A stretch of 33,327 nucleotides of DNA from Clostridiales bacterium (GCA_022786965.1 JALFXH010000122.1:1-33327), one strand, 5' to 3'. Shown: positions 7,150 to 15,704, counted from the stretch's first letter. Numbers and translations: made by a program. Notes: a model not told the origin generated them from the letters alone.

Positions 7150-7743
7150 TCAGGCAAATAATTCTCTGACAAGTCCCGCCAGTATTTTCACTGTGCCCTC
7201 CGAGCCGAAGCGGCTGGAATCAATCATGATGTCCTTATTGGTGGAGGGGTCCACATACTCCGGGCAATATCTTCTGTGGTACAGCTCCCGGGAGCGGTCG
7301 ATTTCCCGGATCATTTTCTTCGCCGTCTTTTCATCCAGCTTGGCCAGCTCCACGGCGTTGCGGAGTCTGGCGTCCATGGGGGCGTAGATGTACACGTTCA
7401 GGTGATTCTCCATGTCCATGAGGATGCTGTCCGCGCAGCGACCCACGATGATGCAAGACTCCTTCTGGGCCAGGTCCCGGATGATGTTCTTCTGAATCAG
7501 GAAGATCTCGTCCCGCATACTGGCAATGCCCATACCCAGGGGGTACTGCTGCTTAAAATAGATGGACTTGGAATTCTCCTCGGTGTTGCTGATTACGGAC
7601 ACCGGCAGACCCATGCGGCTGGCGGTCTCCTCCACAATATCCCGGTCGTAGAAGTTGACGCCCAGCTCCCGGGAGAGCTGCTGGGCAATCATCCGGCCCA
7701 TGGAGCCGAACTGCCGGGAAATGGTCACCACATATTGCTTCAT
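7150..7743 (-). CDS. Cytidylate-kinase-like P-loop protein
   Basis: 197 aa. Resembles the Cytidylate_kin_like family (AAA/P-loop nucleotide kinases of unknown substrate): MKQYVVTISRQFGSMGRMIA at the N-terminus replaces the classical GxxGxGK[ST] loop with the family's SRQFGSxGR form, followed by YDRDIVEETA (residues 38-47) and a central IIVGRCAD segment. The start at 7743 is chosen because the ATG overlaps the permease stop codon (ATGA), showing translational coupling; the frame open further upstream only shadows the permease. It is the last gene of the amino-acid ABC operon and is followed by a strong terminator. Its link to transport is unexplained. Substrate unknown. Confidence 0.75.
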   Translation of the reverse strand: MKQYVVTISRQFGSMGRMIAQQLSRELGVNFYDRDIVEETASRMGLPVSVISNTEENSKSIYFKQQYPLGMGIASMRDEIFLIQKNIIRDLAQKESCIIVGRCADSILMDMENHLNVYIYAPMDARLRNAVELAKLDEKTAKKMIREIDRSRELYHRRYCPEYVDPSTNKDIMIDSSRFGSEGTVKILAGLVRELFA

Positions 7744-8513
7744 ACGCTCTCCTCCTGCCGCCGGGCGGGCACCGCTTTTTTGCGTTTCTGCATCCTGCGA
7801 ACAATGCAGGACAGGGTGAAATTGATGACGAAATAGATGAGGCACGCGAAACCGAACAGAACGAACACGTCGGAAACGTTCACGGTGTTCAGGCCGTTGT
7901 ACCGATGGGCGGAGCTGAGGAGCTTTTTCACCCGACTCATGAGCTCAATGGTGGCCACGTTGGCAAGATAGGACGAATCCTTGATGGTGGTGATGACCTG
8001 GCTGAGCAGGGTGGGCACGATGTTGCGGAAGGCCTGGGGCAGCACGATGTAGAGCATGATCTGCACCGTTGAAAAGCCCTGAGAATGGCCCGCCTCAAAC
8101 TGCCCGTGGGCAACGCTGTTCAGGCCGCCCCGGACAATCTCTGCGATGACGGAGGAGGTAAACAGAATCAACGCCACCGCCGTCTTGAACAGCAGCTTCA
8201 CCTCCGCCGAGGAAAGGCCCCACATTTTGTGCTCCAGCGCCTTGGGACAGGGGCAGAACACGAGACAAATAAAAATCCACAAAAGCAGTGGGGTATTTCG
8301 GAAAATCTCGATATACATAACGGAAAGCCACTGAAAGGCTCTGGTTTTTTTCGAAGTACAATAATTTCTGACCATGGCCAGAATGGAGCCGAAGAAAATG
8401 CCGCAGAGCACCGCCACCACGGAAATCACAATGGTGAAGGCCACGCCCTTCATGACGTAGGCGAATACGGCAGGATTCGTAATCATGGTGAGACTGCCTT
8501 TGAGCGCTTCCAT
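7740..8513 (-). CDS. Polar amino-acid ABC transporter permease
   Basis: 257 aa inner-membrane subunit of the His/Glu/Gln/Arg type. About five membrane spans; the family motif FRNTPLLL (71-78) and the EAA-loop GQFEAGHSQG (137-146), which docks on the ATPase, are present. Its ATG directly follows the stop codon of the preceding permease (TAA then ATG with no gap), and its own stop overlaps the kinase-like gene. It probably forms a heterodimer with that preceding permease. Confidence 0.92.
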   Translation of the reverse strand: MEALKGSLTMITNPAVFAYVMKGVAFTIVISVVAVLCGIFFGSILAMVRNYCTSKKTRAFQWLSVMYIEIFRNTPLLLWIFICLVFCPCPKALEHKMWGLSSAEVKLLFKTAVALILFTSSVIAEIVRGGLNSVAHGQFEAGHSQGFSTVQIMLYIVLPQAFRNIVPTLLSQVITTIKDSSYLANVATIELMSRVKKLLSSAHRYNGLNTVNVSDVFVLFGFACLIYFVINFTLSCIVRRMQKRKKAVPARRQEESV

Positions 8514-9236
8514 TTACCTCACCCCTTCCAGACTTTTCGCCGGTCTTCCCGCCCGGACATCCCGCTTTTTCAGAGAAATCTCCCACATACTGGCAAGAGA
8601 AGACAGCGGGCAGCAGACAATGAAGAACATAAGACCGCTGACCAGGTAAGCCGGGGCGTAGGCGCCGCCGGTATTCTCGCCGGTGACAAAGCTGTAGGTC
8701 ACGGAAATCAGATCCGCGCCGCCAACGATGTACAGGCAGGAGGTGTTTTTAATCAGGTTTACCACCTGATTGACCATAGGCGGCAGGATAATCTTGATGC
8801 TCTGGGGCAGGATGATGTAGTACATCCGCTGCAAATACCCAAAGCCCTGGGCCATGGCCGCCTCAAACTGACCCTTGGGAATGGCTTCAATGCCGGAACG
8901 GACCACCTCTGCCATATAGGCTCCGTGGTACATTCCCAGCGTCAGAATGCCGGTGTTGATGATGCCGATGCTGTGACCGGAAAAGGCCAGCGCGTAGTAA
9001 AGAAAGCACATCTGCAGCAGAACGGGAGTGTTCTGAATGACTTCCACATACACCCGGGCGATAAAAGCCAGAGCCCGGTTTCCGCTGGTTGCGAACAGGC
9101 CGAAGAGGATGCCCAGCACCAGGGCCAGGGCCAGCGCGAAAAGCGCCGTCACCGCTGTATTCTCCAGGCCCAGCAGGAAGGTGCCCCGGTAAGTCCAGAT
9201 TTTGCTCCACGCGTCGGTGGAAAACAGTCCTGCCAT
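8514..9236 (-). CDS. Polar amino-acid ABC transporter permease
   Basis: 240 aa. Paralogous partner of the following permease. Residues 20-50 and 55-85 are membrane spans; it carries QNTPVLLQ (68-75) and the EAA-loop GQFEAAMAQG (122-131), with further spans to the C-terminus. AGGAGG lies just before the ATG (TGAAGGAGGTAATTT). Upstream, between this gene and the binding-protein gene, are two stable hairpins that may separate expression levels of binding protein and channel. Confidence 0.92.
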   Translation of the reverse strand: MAGLFSTDAWSKIWTYRGTFLLGLENTAVTALFALALALVLGILFGLFATSGNRALAFIARVYVEVIQNTPVLLQMCFLYYALAFSGHSIGIINTGILTLGMYHGAYMAEVVRSGIEAIPKGQFEAAMAQGFGYLQRMYYIILPQSIKIILPPMVNQVVNLIKNTSCLYIVGGADLISVTYSFVTGENTGGAYAPAYLVSGLMFFIVCCPLSSLASMWEISLKKRDVRAGRPAKSLEGVR

Positions 9237-9258
9237 AAATTACCTCCTTCACCCACAG

Positions 9259-9367
9259 GGCAGCCGCCTTTTGGCGGCTGCCTGAGGAATTTCTGTTCTT
9301 GGCTTCCCTGTCGGGAAACACCTCTTCCGTCAGCCCTTCGGGCTGCCACCTTCCCCAGAGGGGAAGG
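9259..9367. repeat. Hairpins between binding protein and permease genes
   Basis: GGCAGCCGCC (9259-9268), loop TTTT, GGCGGCTGCC (9273-9282) is a perfect 10-bp stem. CCTTCCCC/GGGGAAGG (8 bp, loop AGA, 9350-9367) and AGCCC/GGGCT nearby resemble a dispersed repeat that also appears around 11340-11435. Neither has a T-run on the minus strand, so they look like mRNA-stabilising or processing structures rather than terminators. Confidence 0.6.
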
Positions 9368-9369
9368 CG

Positions 9370-10284
9370 TTACGCGATGCCGTTCTCGGCGATCAGGGCG
9401 TCGATGGTGCCGTCAGCCAGCCAGCCGGTGATCAGTGTCTCGCACAGCTCGCTCATGCCGGAGCCCTTGGTGGTGGCGATGCCGTACTCCTGGGGAGAGA
9501 ACTTGTCGTCGATGTAGGAGCGGCCGTCGGTGTGGTAAACCGCCAGAATGGACTTATCCACGCAGAAGGCGTCCACTTCGCCGGCGCTGAGAGCGGTGGA
9601 AATGGTGGGATAGTCGTCGTACTGGGCGAAGCTCACGCCATCAGTCCAGGTAGCGGGATCGAAGGAATCCGCATCAAAGCCATCGCCGGACAGGACACCG
9701 GCCTCGATCATGGCCTTCACCAGCGCTTTGGCGGAGGTGGAGCCGGAAGAAACGCCAACCTTCTTGTCCTTCAGATCGGCCAGAGTCTTGATGCCGGAGG
9801 CATCCTCAACCAGAACAGTCACATAGTCGGTGTAGTAGGGGGTGGTGAAGTCCCAGCTCTTCTTGCGCTCCTCGGTGATGGTGAAGGTCGCCAGCACGCA
9901 GTCAATGTCGCCGGAATCCAGCAGCTCGGTACGGGTGGCGGCGGTGACGGCAGTGAACTCCACATCCACGCCCAGATACTCCGCGATCTTCTGAGCCAGA
10001 GAAATCTCCATGCCGGAATACTCGCCAGTCAGCTCATCCTGGAAGCCGAAGCCCAGAACGGCGTTCTTGACGCCGACGCGCAGGACGCCCCGGTCAACGA
10101 TCTTCTGCACGTCCTCGGCCAGTGCCACGGGAGCCGTGGTCTCAGCGGCAGTCTCAGCGGGCGCTTCCGTCGCCGCGGGGGCAGCGGTGGCAGCGGGAGC
10201 CTCGGTCTTGGCGCCGCAGCCGGCCAGAATGGGCAGCAGCATCAGCACAGTCAAAGCCACAGATACAAAACGCTTCATTTTCAT
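9370..10284 (-). CDS. Amino-acid ABC transporter substrate-binding lipoprotein
   Basis: 304 aa. Lipoprotein signal peptide with lipobox LAGC (20-23; Cys23 would be lipidated), then an Ala/Thr/Pro/Glu-rich linker to about residue 54, then a type-II periplasmic-binding fold (SBP_bac_3): LRVGVKNAVLGFGFQD, YSGMEISLAQKIAEYLG, DCVLATFTITEERKKSWDFT and VGVSSGSTSAKAL. These features place it with glutamine/glutamate/histidine-type binding proteins; the exact ligand cannot be read. It is second in the operon, after the ATPase gene and before the two permeases. Confidence 0.93.
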   Translation of the reverse strand: MKMKRFVSVALTVLMLLPILAGCGAKTEAPAATAAPAATEAPAETAAETTAPVALAEDVQKIVDRGVLRVGVKNAVLGFGFQDELTGEYSGMEISLAQKIAEYLGVDVEFTAVTAATRTELLDSGDIDCVLATFTITEERKKSWDFTTPYYTDYVTVLVEDASGIKTLADLKDKKVGVSSGSTSAKALVKAMIEAGVLSGDGFDADSFDPATWTDGVSFAQYDDYPTISTALSAGEVDAFCVDKSILAVYHTDGRSYIDDKFSPQEYGIATTKGSGMSELCETLITGWLADGTIDALIAENGIA

Positions 10285-10320
10285 AATCTTTTCCTCCTGA
10301 ATTTGAATTGCTTATTTCAT

Positions 10321-10343
10321 CCGTCCGATGGTCAGTCGGGCGG
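10321..10343 (-). other. Hairpin between ATPase and binding-protein genes
   Basis: CCGTCCGA (10321-10328) pairs with TCGGGCGG (10336-10343) with one wobble; loop of 7 nt. There is no T-tract, so it is probably an mRNA stability or processing element in the ABC operon. Confidence 0.45.
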
Positions 10344-10352
10344 GGGAAAACA

Positions 10353-11087
10353 CTACTTACGAATGATCTTTCCAAGGAACTGCTTGAGCCGTTCGTTGGT
10401 GGGGTTCTCGAAGAACTCGTCCGGGGTGCCCTCCTCCAGAATCATGCCGTCGGCCATGAAGACGATTCGGTCAGCCACCTGCCGGGCGAAACCCATCTCG
10501 TGGGTCACCACCACCATGGTGATATTCTCCTTTGCCAGCTTGATCATCACGTCCAGCACCTCCTGAATGGTCTCCGGGTCCAGGGCGGAGGTTGGCTCGT
10601 CAAACAGGATGATCTTGGTCTGCGCGCACAGGGCCCGGGCAATGGCGATACGCTGCTGCTGGCCGCCGGACAGGGTGGTGGGATACACATGGGCCTTATC
10701 CCGCAGACCCACCACGTCCAGATAGTGGTAGGCCAGCTCCTCGGCCTCCTTACGGCTCTTGTGGTGCAGCTTGATGGGCGCCAGCGTCAGGTTATGGAGC
10801 ACCGTCATGTGGGGGTACAGGTTAAACTGCTGGAACACCATGGAGGTGGTGCGGCGTACAAGCTTTGTCTTATTTTTTGCTGTCAGCTCCTCGCCGTCGA
10901 TGTACACATGGCCACTGGTGGGGGTTTCCAGAAAGTTCATGCACCGGACAGTGGTGGACTTGCCGGAACCGGAGGGGCCGATGATGACCAGCTTCTCGCC
11001 CTCCTTGACTTCCAGATTCACGTCCTTCAGAACGTGCAGGTCACCGAAATATTTCTCAACGTGTTCCAGTCTGATCATCATTTTCAT
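10353..11087 (-). CDS. glnQ: Polar amino-acid ABC transporter ATP-binding protein
   Basis: 244 aa cytoplasmic ATPase of the GlnQ/HisP class. Walker A GPSGSGKST (37-45), Q-loop VFQQFNLYPHMTV (84-96), signature LSGGQQQR (139-146), Walker B IILFDE (159-164) with the D-loop SALD, and switch His196. It is the first gene of the operon (ATPase, lipoprotein, two permeases, kinase-like protein). The ATG at 11087 or the in-frame ATG two codons later could be used; GGGGG precedes the first. The leader contains a strong terminator hairpin, so expression may be attenuated. The symbol reflects the family; the substrate is not proven. Confidence 0.93.
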   Translation of the reverse strand: MKMMIRLEHVEKYFGDLHVLKDVNLEVKEGEKLVIIGPSGSGKSTTVRCMNFLETPTSGHVYIDGEELTAKNKTKLVRRTTSMVFQQFNLYPHMTVLHNLTLAPIKLHHKSRKEAEELAYHYLDVVGLRDKAHVYPTTLSGGQQQRIAIARALCAQTKIILFDEPTSALDPETIQEVLDVMIKLAKENITMVVVTHEMGFARQVADRIVFMADGMILEEGTPDEFFENPTNERLKQFLGKIIRK

Positions 11088-11103
11088 CCCCCAATCGCAA
11101 AAA

Positions 11104-11163
11104 TCAAAGAAAAAAGGCGTTTTTCACCCCTGAAACCGGGTGAAAAACGCCTTTGCTTTCCAT
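11104..11163 (-). CDS. Possible 19-residue leader peptide overlapping the attenuator
   Basis: An ATG at 11163 starts a 19-codon frame (M-E-S-K-G-V-F-H-P and on to F-F-L) ending with TGA at 11106-11104. It begins about 23 nt after the predicted transcription start and runs right through the terminator hairpin. The ribosome site is weak (AAAGTG). It could be a regulatory leader peptide or chance; there is no long run of one amino acid. Confidence 0.25.
   Translation of the reverse strand: MESKGVFHPVSGVKNAFFL
11111..11154 (-). terminator. Leader terminator/attenuator upstream of glnQ
   Basis: A perfect 17-bp stem, 11154-11138 against 11129-11113 on the minus strand, encloses an 8-nt loop and is followed by TTTTTTCTTTG. 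It lies between the operon's own promoter (11193-11221) and the glnQ start. Most transcripts would therefore stop here unless something prevents hairpin formation. No known riboswitch core fits the roughly 30 nt upstream. Confidence 0.8.
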
Positions 11164-11192
11164 CACTTTAGTGTATTAAATTTATACAAAAG

Positions 11193-11221
11193 ACTATACA
11201 CCGTTTTGTGAATTTTGTCAA
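11193..11221 (-). promoter_or_regulatory. Promoter of the amino-acid ABC operon
   Basis: Minus strand TTGACA (11221-11216), 17-bp spacer, TATAGT (11198-11193). Start of transcription near 11186, giving a leader of about 98 nt that contains the attenuator. Confidence 0.85.
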
Positions 11222-11315
11222 GCACTTTTTTGCGGCGAGTCGCCGCTGACAATGCGTTACGAACACTGGGCAGTTATCGTACATCCTTTGGGCCCCTCGA
11301 CCACAACCACTCGGA

Positions 11316-11462
11316 AAATTGGAATTTACCGCTCTAATGCCTCCCCTTTCAGGGGAGGTGGCCGAGCGTCAGCGAGGTCGGAGGGGTACACCCCTCAGCT
11401 TCGCTACGCTCAGCAGCTCCCCTAAAAGGGGAGCCTTTGGCATCCCCGCCAAATTCCAATTT
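11316..11462. repeat. 147-bp repeat element with 12-bp perfect inverted ends
   Basis: AAATTGGAATTT (11316-11327) is repeated inverted as AAATTCCAATTT (11451-11462). Inside are CTCCCC/GGGGAG hairpins (11341-11357, 11417-11434) and the GGAGGGG/CCCCTC core. No coding. With the 11481-11526 repeat it fills the 440-bp gap between glnQ and araD; no araD terminator distinct from these hairpins was seen. Confidence 0.65.
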
Positions 11463-11480
11463 ATCTGTCTGCTTCCGCAG

Positions 11481-11526
11481 CTTGACTGGAATAATTTCTT
11501 TTCGCGCGAAAAACGCAGCAAACCCG
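11481..11526. repeat. Two-module dispersed repeat next to the araD stop
   Basis: Module A (11481-11504, CTTGACTGGAATAATTTCTT plus TTCG) is followed by module B (11505-11526, with GCGAAAAACGCAGC). Both modules recur inverted at 24832-24878 but in swapped order. They abut the araD stop codon. Confidence 0.6.
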
Positions 11527-12225
11527 TTACTTTTTCTGGCCGTAATACGCGTTGGGGCCGTGCTTACGCAGATAGTGCTTGTCCTGCACCCGCTGGGGGG
11601 TGGGAGCCGCGCTGGGGTCAACCAGCCGGGTGAAGATCGCCATCTTGGCAACCTCCTCCAGCACCACCGCGTGATACACCGCCTGTGCCGGGTCCTTGCC
11701 CCAGGTGAAGGGGCCGTGACTGTGGCAGATGACGGCGGGAACCGCCACGGGGTCGATATTCCGATCCCGGAAGGTCTCAATAATCACCGTGCCGGTGCCC
11801 TTCTCGTAGTCCTCATCCAGCTCTTCCTGGGTCAGATGCCGGGCGCAGGGGATGGGGCCGTAGAAGTAGTCGGCGTGGGTGGTGCCGTAGCTGGGGATGT
11901 CCTTACCGGCCTGTGCCCAGCCCACGGCATAGGGGCTGTGGGTGTGGACGATGCCGCCCAGCTGGGGGAAGGCCTTGTACAGCTCGATATGGGTCTTGGT
12001 GTCGCTGCTGGGGTTCAGATCGCCTTCCACGATGTTGCCGTCCATATCCACGACAACCATCATTTCGGGGGTCAGATCGTCATATTCCACGCCGCTGGGC
12101 TTAATCACCATCAGGCCGGACTCCCGGTCGATGCCGGACACGTTACCCCAGGTGCAGACCACCAGATTTTTCCGGGGCAGCTCCATGTTGGCTTCATATA
12201 CTTTTTTCTTCAGTTCTTCAAGCAT
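11527..12225 (-). CDS. araD: L-ribulose-5-phosphate 4-epimerase
   Basis: 232 aa, the usual length. Converts L-ribulose-5-phosphate to D-xylulose-5-phosphate, the last step before the pentose phosphate pathway. The class II aldolase/AraD fold is clear: TWGNVSGID (25-33), IKPSGVEYDDL (41-51) and the zinc ligands H94 and H96 in IVHTHSPYA and H170 in CHSHGP; D75 in SSDTKTH is also conserved. Last gene of the arabinose operon, separated from araA by a 163-bp palindromic repeat. AAAGGAG precedes the ATG. Confidence 0.96.
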   Translation of the reverse strand: MLEELKKKVYEANMELPRKNLVVCTWGNVSGIDRESGLMVIKPSGVEYDDLTPEMMVVVDMDGNIVEGDLNPSSDTKTHIELYKAFPQLGGIVHTHSPYAVGWAQAGKDIPSYGTTHADYFYGPIPCARHLTQEELDEDYEKGTGTVIIETFRDRNIDPVAVPAVICHSHGPFTWGKDPAQAVYHAVVLEEVAKMAIFTRLVDPSAAPTPQRVQDKHYLRKHGPNAYYGQKK

Positions 12226-12246
12226 ACTTTTGCTCCTTTAGCGAGA

Positions 12247-12409
12247 TGTCATTGCGAGGAGTGGTGCTCCGCGCAGCGAATCAAAATGATAATGATTGCC
12301 GGTGGCAATCATACCATAACATTGCGGAGCCCGACGCGGCAATCCCCTCAGTTTTCCGAAAACCTTGGGAGATTGCCACGCCACTTAAGCGCACTGGCTC
12401 GCAATGACA
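12247..12409. repeat. 163-bp palindromic repeat between araA and araD
   Basis: Terminal inverted repeats TGTCATTGCGAG (12247-12258) and CTCGCAATGACA (12398-12409). Inside are TGATTGCC/GGCAATCA (about 12293-12311) and GGCAATC/GATTGCC stems. Similar TGTCATTGCGAG elements are common in Clostridia, from memory. It lies within the operon, so it may shape mRNA decay or araD expression. Confidence 0.75.
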
Positions 12410-12418
12410 GAAATGATA

Positions 12419-13879
12419 TTATTTCAATTTCCAGGCCAGGTCGTTCAGGAACAGCTCCTTCTCCAGAGCCTCCTGGGTGGTGTCCTTGGTGATGTGGACG
12501 AACTCAATGTCCATCATCCGGGCCCAGTCGCGCATCTGCTCGGCGGTGACATCGTAGCTCAGAACGCTGTGGTGGGCGCCGCCGGCAGTGATCCAGCACT
12601 CCACACCATCGGTCAGGTTGGGCTCAGCCTTCCACATGACCCGGGCCACGGGCAGGTTGGGCATGGGCATGATGGGCTTGACACAGTGGATGTCCTGCAC
12701 GATCAGGCGCAGGCGGCCGCCCATGTCGATGAGGGAAGCCACGATGCCGTCGCCTTCCTTGCCCTCGAACACCAGACGGGCGGGATCCTCCCGGTCGCCA
12801 ATGCCCAGAGGATGCACCTCAATCCGGGGCTTGCCGGCGGCAACACTGGGGCAGACCTCCAGCATATGAGCGCCCAGAGAGTATTCCTGACCCTCAACCA
12901 GGTGATAGGTGTAATCCTCCATGAAGGCGGAAGCGCCGTTGCCGTTTTCGCCCATGGCCTTCATGATGGCGGTCATGGCGGAGACCTTCCAGTCGCCCTC
13001 GCCGCCGTAGCCGTAGCCCTGGGCCATCAGATCCTGAGAGGCGATGCCGGGCAGCTGCTTCATGCCGTACAGATCCTGGAAGGTGTTGGAGAAGGCCAGG
13101 CAGCCTTCCGCGTCCATCATCTTCTTGATGGCCACTTCCTCACGGGCCTGGTAACGGACGGTTTCAATGTCATCGGTGGCCATGTCGTAGAGGGAGGTAT
13201 ACCGGGCCATCATCTCGTCCACCTCGGCATCGGTAACTTCATTCATGGTATCAACCAGCTTGCCCACGGGCCAGGTGTTTACCTGCCAGCCCAGCTTGGC
13301 CTGGACTTCCACCTTGTCGCCCTCGGTGACGGCGACCTCGCGCATATTGTCGCCGAAGCGCATGACCTTCATGGACTTGGAAACGGCAACGCCAACGGCG
13401 GCCTTCATCCAGTCGCCCAGACGCTTCTGAACCTTTACATCCTGCCAGTAACCGGCGACCACCTTCCGGGGCTTTCTCAGCCGGGCGCCGATGAAGCCGT
13501 GCTCCCGGTCACCGTGGGCGGCCTGGTTCAGGTTCATGAAGTCCATGTCGATCTCCTCGTTGGGGATCTCCTTATTGTACTGGGTAGCCAGGTGGCACCA
13601 GGGCTTCTGCAGGTTCACAAGGCCGTTGATCCACATCTTGGAGGGGGAGAAGGTGTGGCACCAGGTGATGATACCGGCGCAGGAATCGTCATAGTTGGCT
13701 TCCTTCACCACATCGGCGATTTCCTTGTTGGTCTTGGCGGTGACCTTGTAGATGAGAGGGTAGGGCAGAACCTGGCTGAGCTTGGCGGCCATTTCCTCGG
13801 CGCGCTTCGCCACGGTATCCAGAACTTCGGGGCCGTACAGGAACTGAGAGCCGACCACGAACCAGAAAGTGTATTTCAT
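12419..13879 (-). CDS. araA: L-arabinose isomerase
   Basis: 486 aa from ATG 13879. Interconverts L-arabinose and L-ribulose. The N-terminus KYTFWFVVGSQFLYG is typical of the family. Metal/active-site residues are visible: E294 in GGEGDW, E321 in FMEDYTYH, H338 in GAHMLEV and H437 in GAHHSVLSY. An in-frame ATG lies three codons upstream (13888), but it is only 2 nt from the GGAG ribosome site; 13879 is 11 nt away and matches family starts. Follows araB with 16 nt between the araB stop and this start. Confidence 0.97.
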   Translation of the reverse strand: MKYTFWFVVGSQFLYGPEVLDTVAKRAEEMAAKLSQVLPYPLIYKVTAKTNKEIADVVKEANYDDSCAGIITWCHTFSPSKMWINGLVNLQKPWCHLATQYNKEIPNEEIDMDFMNLNQAAHGDREHGFIGARLRKPRKVVAGYWQDVKVQKRLGDWMKAAVGVAVSKSMKVMRFGDNMREVAVTEGDKVEVQAKLGWQVNTWPVGKLVDTMNEVTDAEVDEMMARYTSLYDMATDDIETVRYQAREEVAIKKMMDAEGCLAFSNTFQDLYGMKQLPGIASQDLMAQGYGYGGEGDWKVSAMTAIMKAMGENGNGASAFMEDYTYHLVEGQEYSLGAHMLEVCPSVAAGKPRIEVHPLGIGDREDPARLVFEGKEGDGIVASLIDMGGRLRLIVQDIHCVKPIMPMPNLPVARVMWKAEPNLTDGVECWITAGGAHHSVLSYDVTAEQMRDWARMMDIEFVHITKDTTQEALEKELFLNDLAWKLK

Positions 13880-13895
13880 ATGAATCATGTCTCCT

Positions 13896-15428
13896 TTAGA
13901 TAGAATTGACAGCCTCGCGTTCTACCTTCAGCAGGCCGCGATACTGTTTAAGATACTGATTGAAGCCTTCCACGTCCGCGGCGTCGGGAGCCACGGTGCT
14001 GCCCTTCACACCGGCGTAGACCTTGGTGTTCAGGTAGTCCTCCAGGGTCTCACCCTCGGACTTGCGCAGCATAAAAGAGGCCAGCAGCGCCATGCCGTAG
14101 GGGCCGCCTTCACCGGCGGTTTCCATGCAGGTAACGGGAGCGTTGCAGGCGGCAGCCATGTACTTCTGGCCCACTACAGGGGTCTTGAACAGGCCGCCGT
14201 GACCGGTGAGGCTGTCGATGGCAACGTGCTCTTCCGCCAGAATGTCCATGCCGATTTTCAGTGTGGCCATGGTGGAATAGAGCTGCGCGCGGAAGAAGTT
14301 GGCAAGGGTAAAGGCGGAATCGGGACGGCGGGCAACCAGGGGGCGGCCGGCGTCCATATGGGTCACGCCCTCGCCTGCCATGTAGTTGCACACCAGCACG
14401 CCGCCGCAGTCCGCGTCGCCTTCCAGGGAGTGCTGGTACAGCTTGGTGTACAGCTCACCGGTGGAGGGAGTGGCGCCGAAGAGGGCGGCAGTCTCCTTGA
14501 GGACGCCCACCCAGGCGTTGGTGTCGTTGGTGCAGTTGTTGCAGTGAACCATGGCCACGGGCTTACCGGTGGGGGTGGTGACCATGTCGATCTCCTCGTA
14601 GACCTTGCTCAGGTTCTTTTCCAGAACCACCATGGAGAAGATGGAGGTGCCGGCGGACACGTTGCCGGTTCTGGGGGCCACGGCGTTGGTGGCAGTCATG
14701 CCGGTGCCGGCGTCGCCCTCGGGGGGCGCCACGGGAATGCCTGCGGGCAGCAGATTGTCCAGTCTGGCAGCGCCCTCGGTAGTGAGGGTGCCTGCGTTCT
14801 CACCGGCCACCAGTACGGCGGGCAGCACGTCACGGACGGTCCAGGGCAGGTTCCGGGGAGCCAGCAGCTCCTCGATCTTCGCCAGCATGGTCTCATCGTA
14901 GCAGTTTTTGTCGCTGTCGATGGGGAACATTCCGGAAGCTTCGCCGATGCCCAGGGCGTTGACGCCGGTGAGCATATAGTGGACGTAGCCCGCCAGGGTG
15001 GTGATGTGGCGGATCTGGGGGACGTGGGGCTCGTTATTCAGAACGGCCTGATACAGGTGGGCGATGGACCACCGCTGGGGGATATTGAAGCCGAAGCTTT
15101 CCGTCAGCTGGGCAGCGGCGTCAGCGGTGATGGTGTTCTGCCAGGTGCGGAAGGGCACCAGCAGGTTCCAGTTTTCATCAAAGGCCAGGTAGCCGTGCAT
15201 CATGGCGGAAACGCCCATGGCGGCTACGCTTTCCCGGTTTGCAACACCGGAAATGGCGGTTTTCAGGCCCTTCCAGACCTCGTCCAGGGAGTAGGTCCAG
15301 ATACCGTCCACAAAGGAGCTTTTCCAGGTGTAATCGCCGGAGGAAACGGGATTATGGTTTGCGTCGATGGCAACGGCCTTGATGCGGGTGGAGCCCAGCT
15401 CAAGACCCAGGACAGTTTCATTCATCAT
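13896..15428 (-). CDS. araB: FGGY-family carbohydrate kinase, probable L-ribulokinase
   Basis: 510 aa. Expected to phosphorylate L-ribulose with ATP. The N-terminal ATP-binding lobe starts [16 protein letters not shown] (Glu in place of the usual Asp of DxGT); the second lobe carries [10 protein letters not shown] with the likely catalytic base D239. The sequence is of the diverged clostridial FGGY type rather than the E. coli AraB type, so the substrate is inferred from its place between the sugar importer and araA/araD. The ATG at 15428 (a second ATG follows at once) has GAGGAAG upstream and overlaps the end of the small membrane-protein gene by 11 nt; the frame open to 15491 lacks a ribosome site. 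Confidence 0.88.
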   Translation of the reverse strand: MMNETVLGLELGSTRIKAVAIDANHNPVSSGDYTWKSSFVDGIWTYSLDEVWKGLKTAISGVANRESVAAMGVSAMMHGYLAFDENWNLLVPFRTWQNTITADAAAQLTESFGFNIPQRWSIAHLYQAVLNNEPHVPQIRHITTLAGYVHYMLTGVNALGIGEASGMFPIDSDKNCYDETMLAKIEELLAPRNLPWTVRDVLPAVLVAGENAGTLTTEGAARLDNLLPAGIPVAPPEGDAGTGMTATNAVAPRTGNVSAGTSIFSMVVLEKNLSKVYEEIDMVTTPTGKPVAMVHCNNCTNDTNAWVGVLKETAALFGATPSTGELYTKLYQHSLEGDADCGGVLVCNYMAGEGVTHMDAGRPLVARRPDSAFTLANFFRAQLYSTMATLKIGMDILAEEHVAIDSLTGHGGLFKTPVVGQKYMAAACNAPVTCMETAGEGGPYGMALLASFMLRKSEGETLEDYLNTKVYAGVKGSTVAPDAADVEGFNQYLKQYRGLLKVEREAVNSI

Positions 15429-15681
15429 GGGATTCTTCCTCATTTTTTTCAGATTCCCCGTCATCGGGGGGAGTCGGCCCGGTGTACTCACCGCGGCTGA
15501 TTTTCAGCAGAGTGTGCAGCACGAGCACCGCGCCCACCAGCGCGAAAAATACAGCCATCAGAATGTAAACGGTATTTCCGCCTGCGGTGCTCAGCAGGCT
15601 CCACGCCAGATACAGTAGATAACCGCCGCCCAGAAGCCGCAGAATCAGGGAGATCTGGGATGGTTTGCCGGTTCCATTCAT
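15418..15681 (-). CDS. Small two-span membrane protein in the arabinose operon
   Basis: 87 aa; not recognised. Residues about 11-31 and 36-57 are hydrophobic spans, and the C-terminal 25 residues are Pro then Asp/Glu-rich ([16 protein letters not shown]). AAGGAAGG precedes the ATG at normal spacing. The gene overlaps the araB start by 11 nt and follows mmsB after a stable hairpin, so it is co-transcribed and coupled. It might be an accessory to the ChvE-MmsAB importer, but nothing in the sequence proves this. Confidence 0.65.
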   Translation of the reverse strand: MNGTGKPSQISLILRLLGGGYLLYLAWSLLSTAGGNTVYILMAVFFALVGAVLVLHTLLKISRGEYTGPTPPDDGESEKNEEESHDE

Positions 15682-15704
15682 AAGAATACCTTCCTTTTTT
15701 ATGG

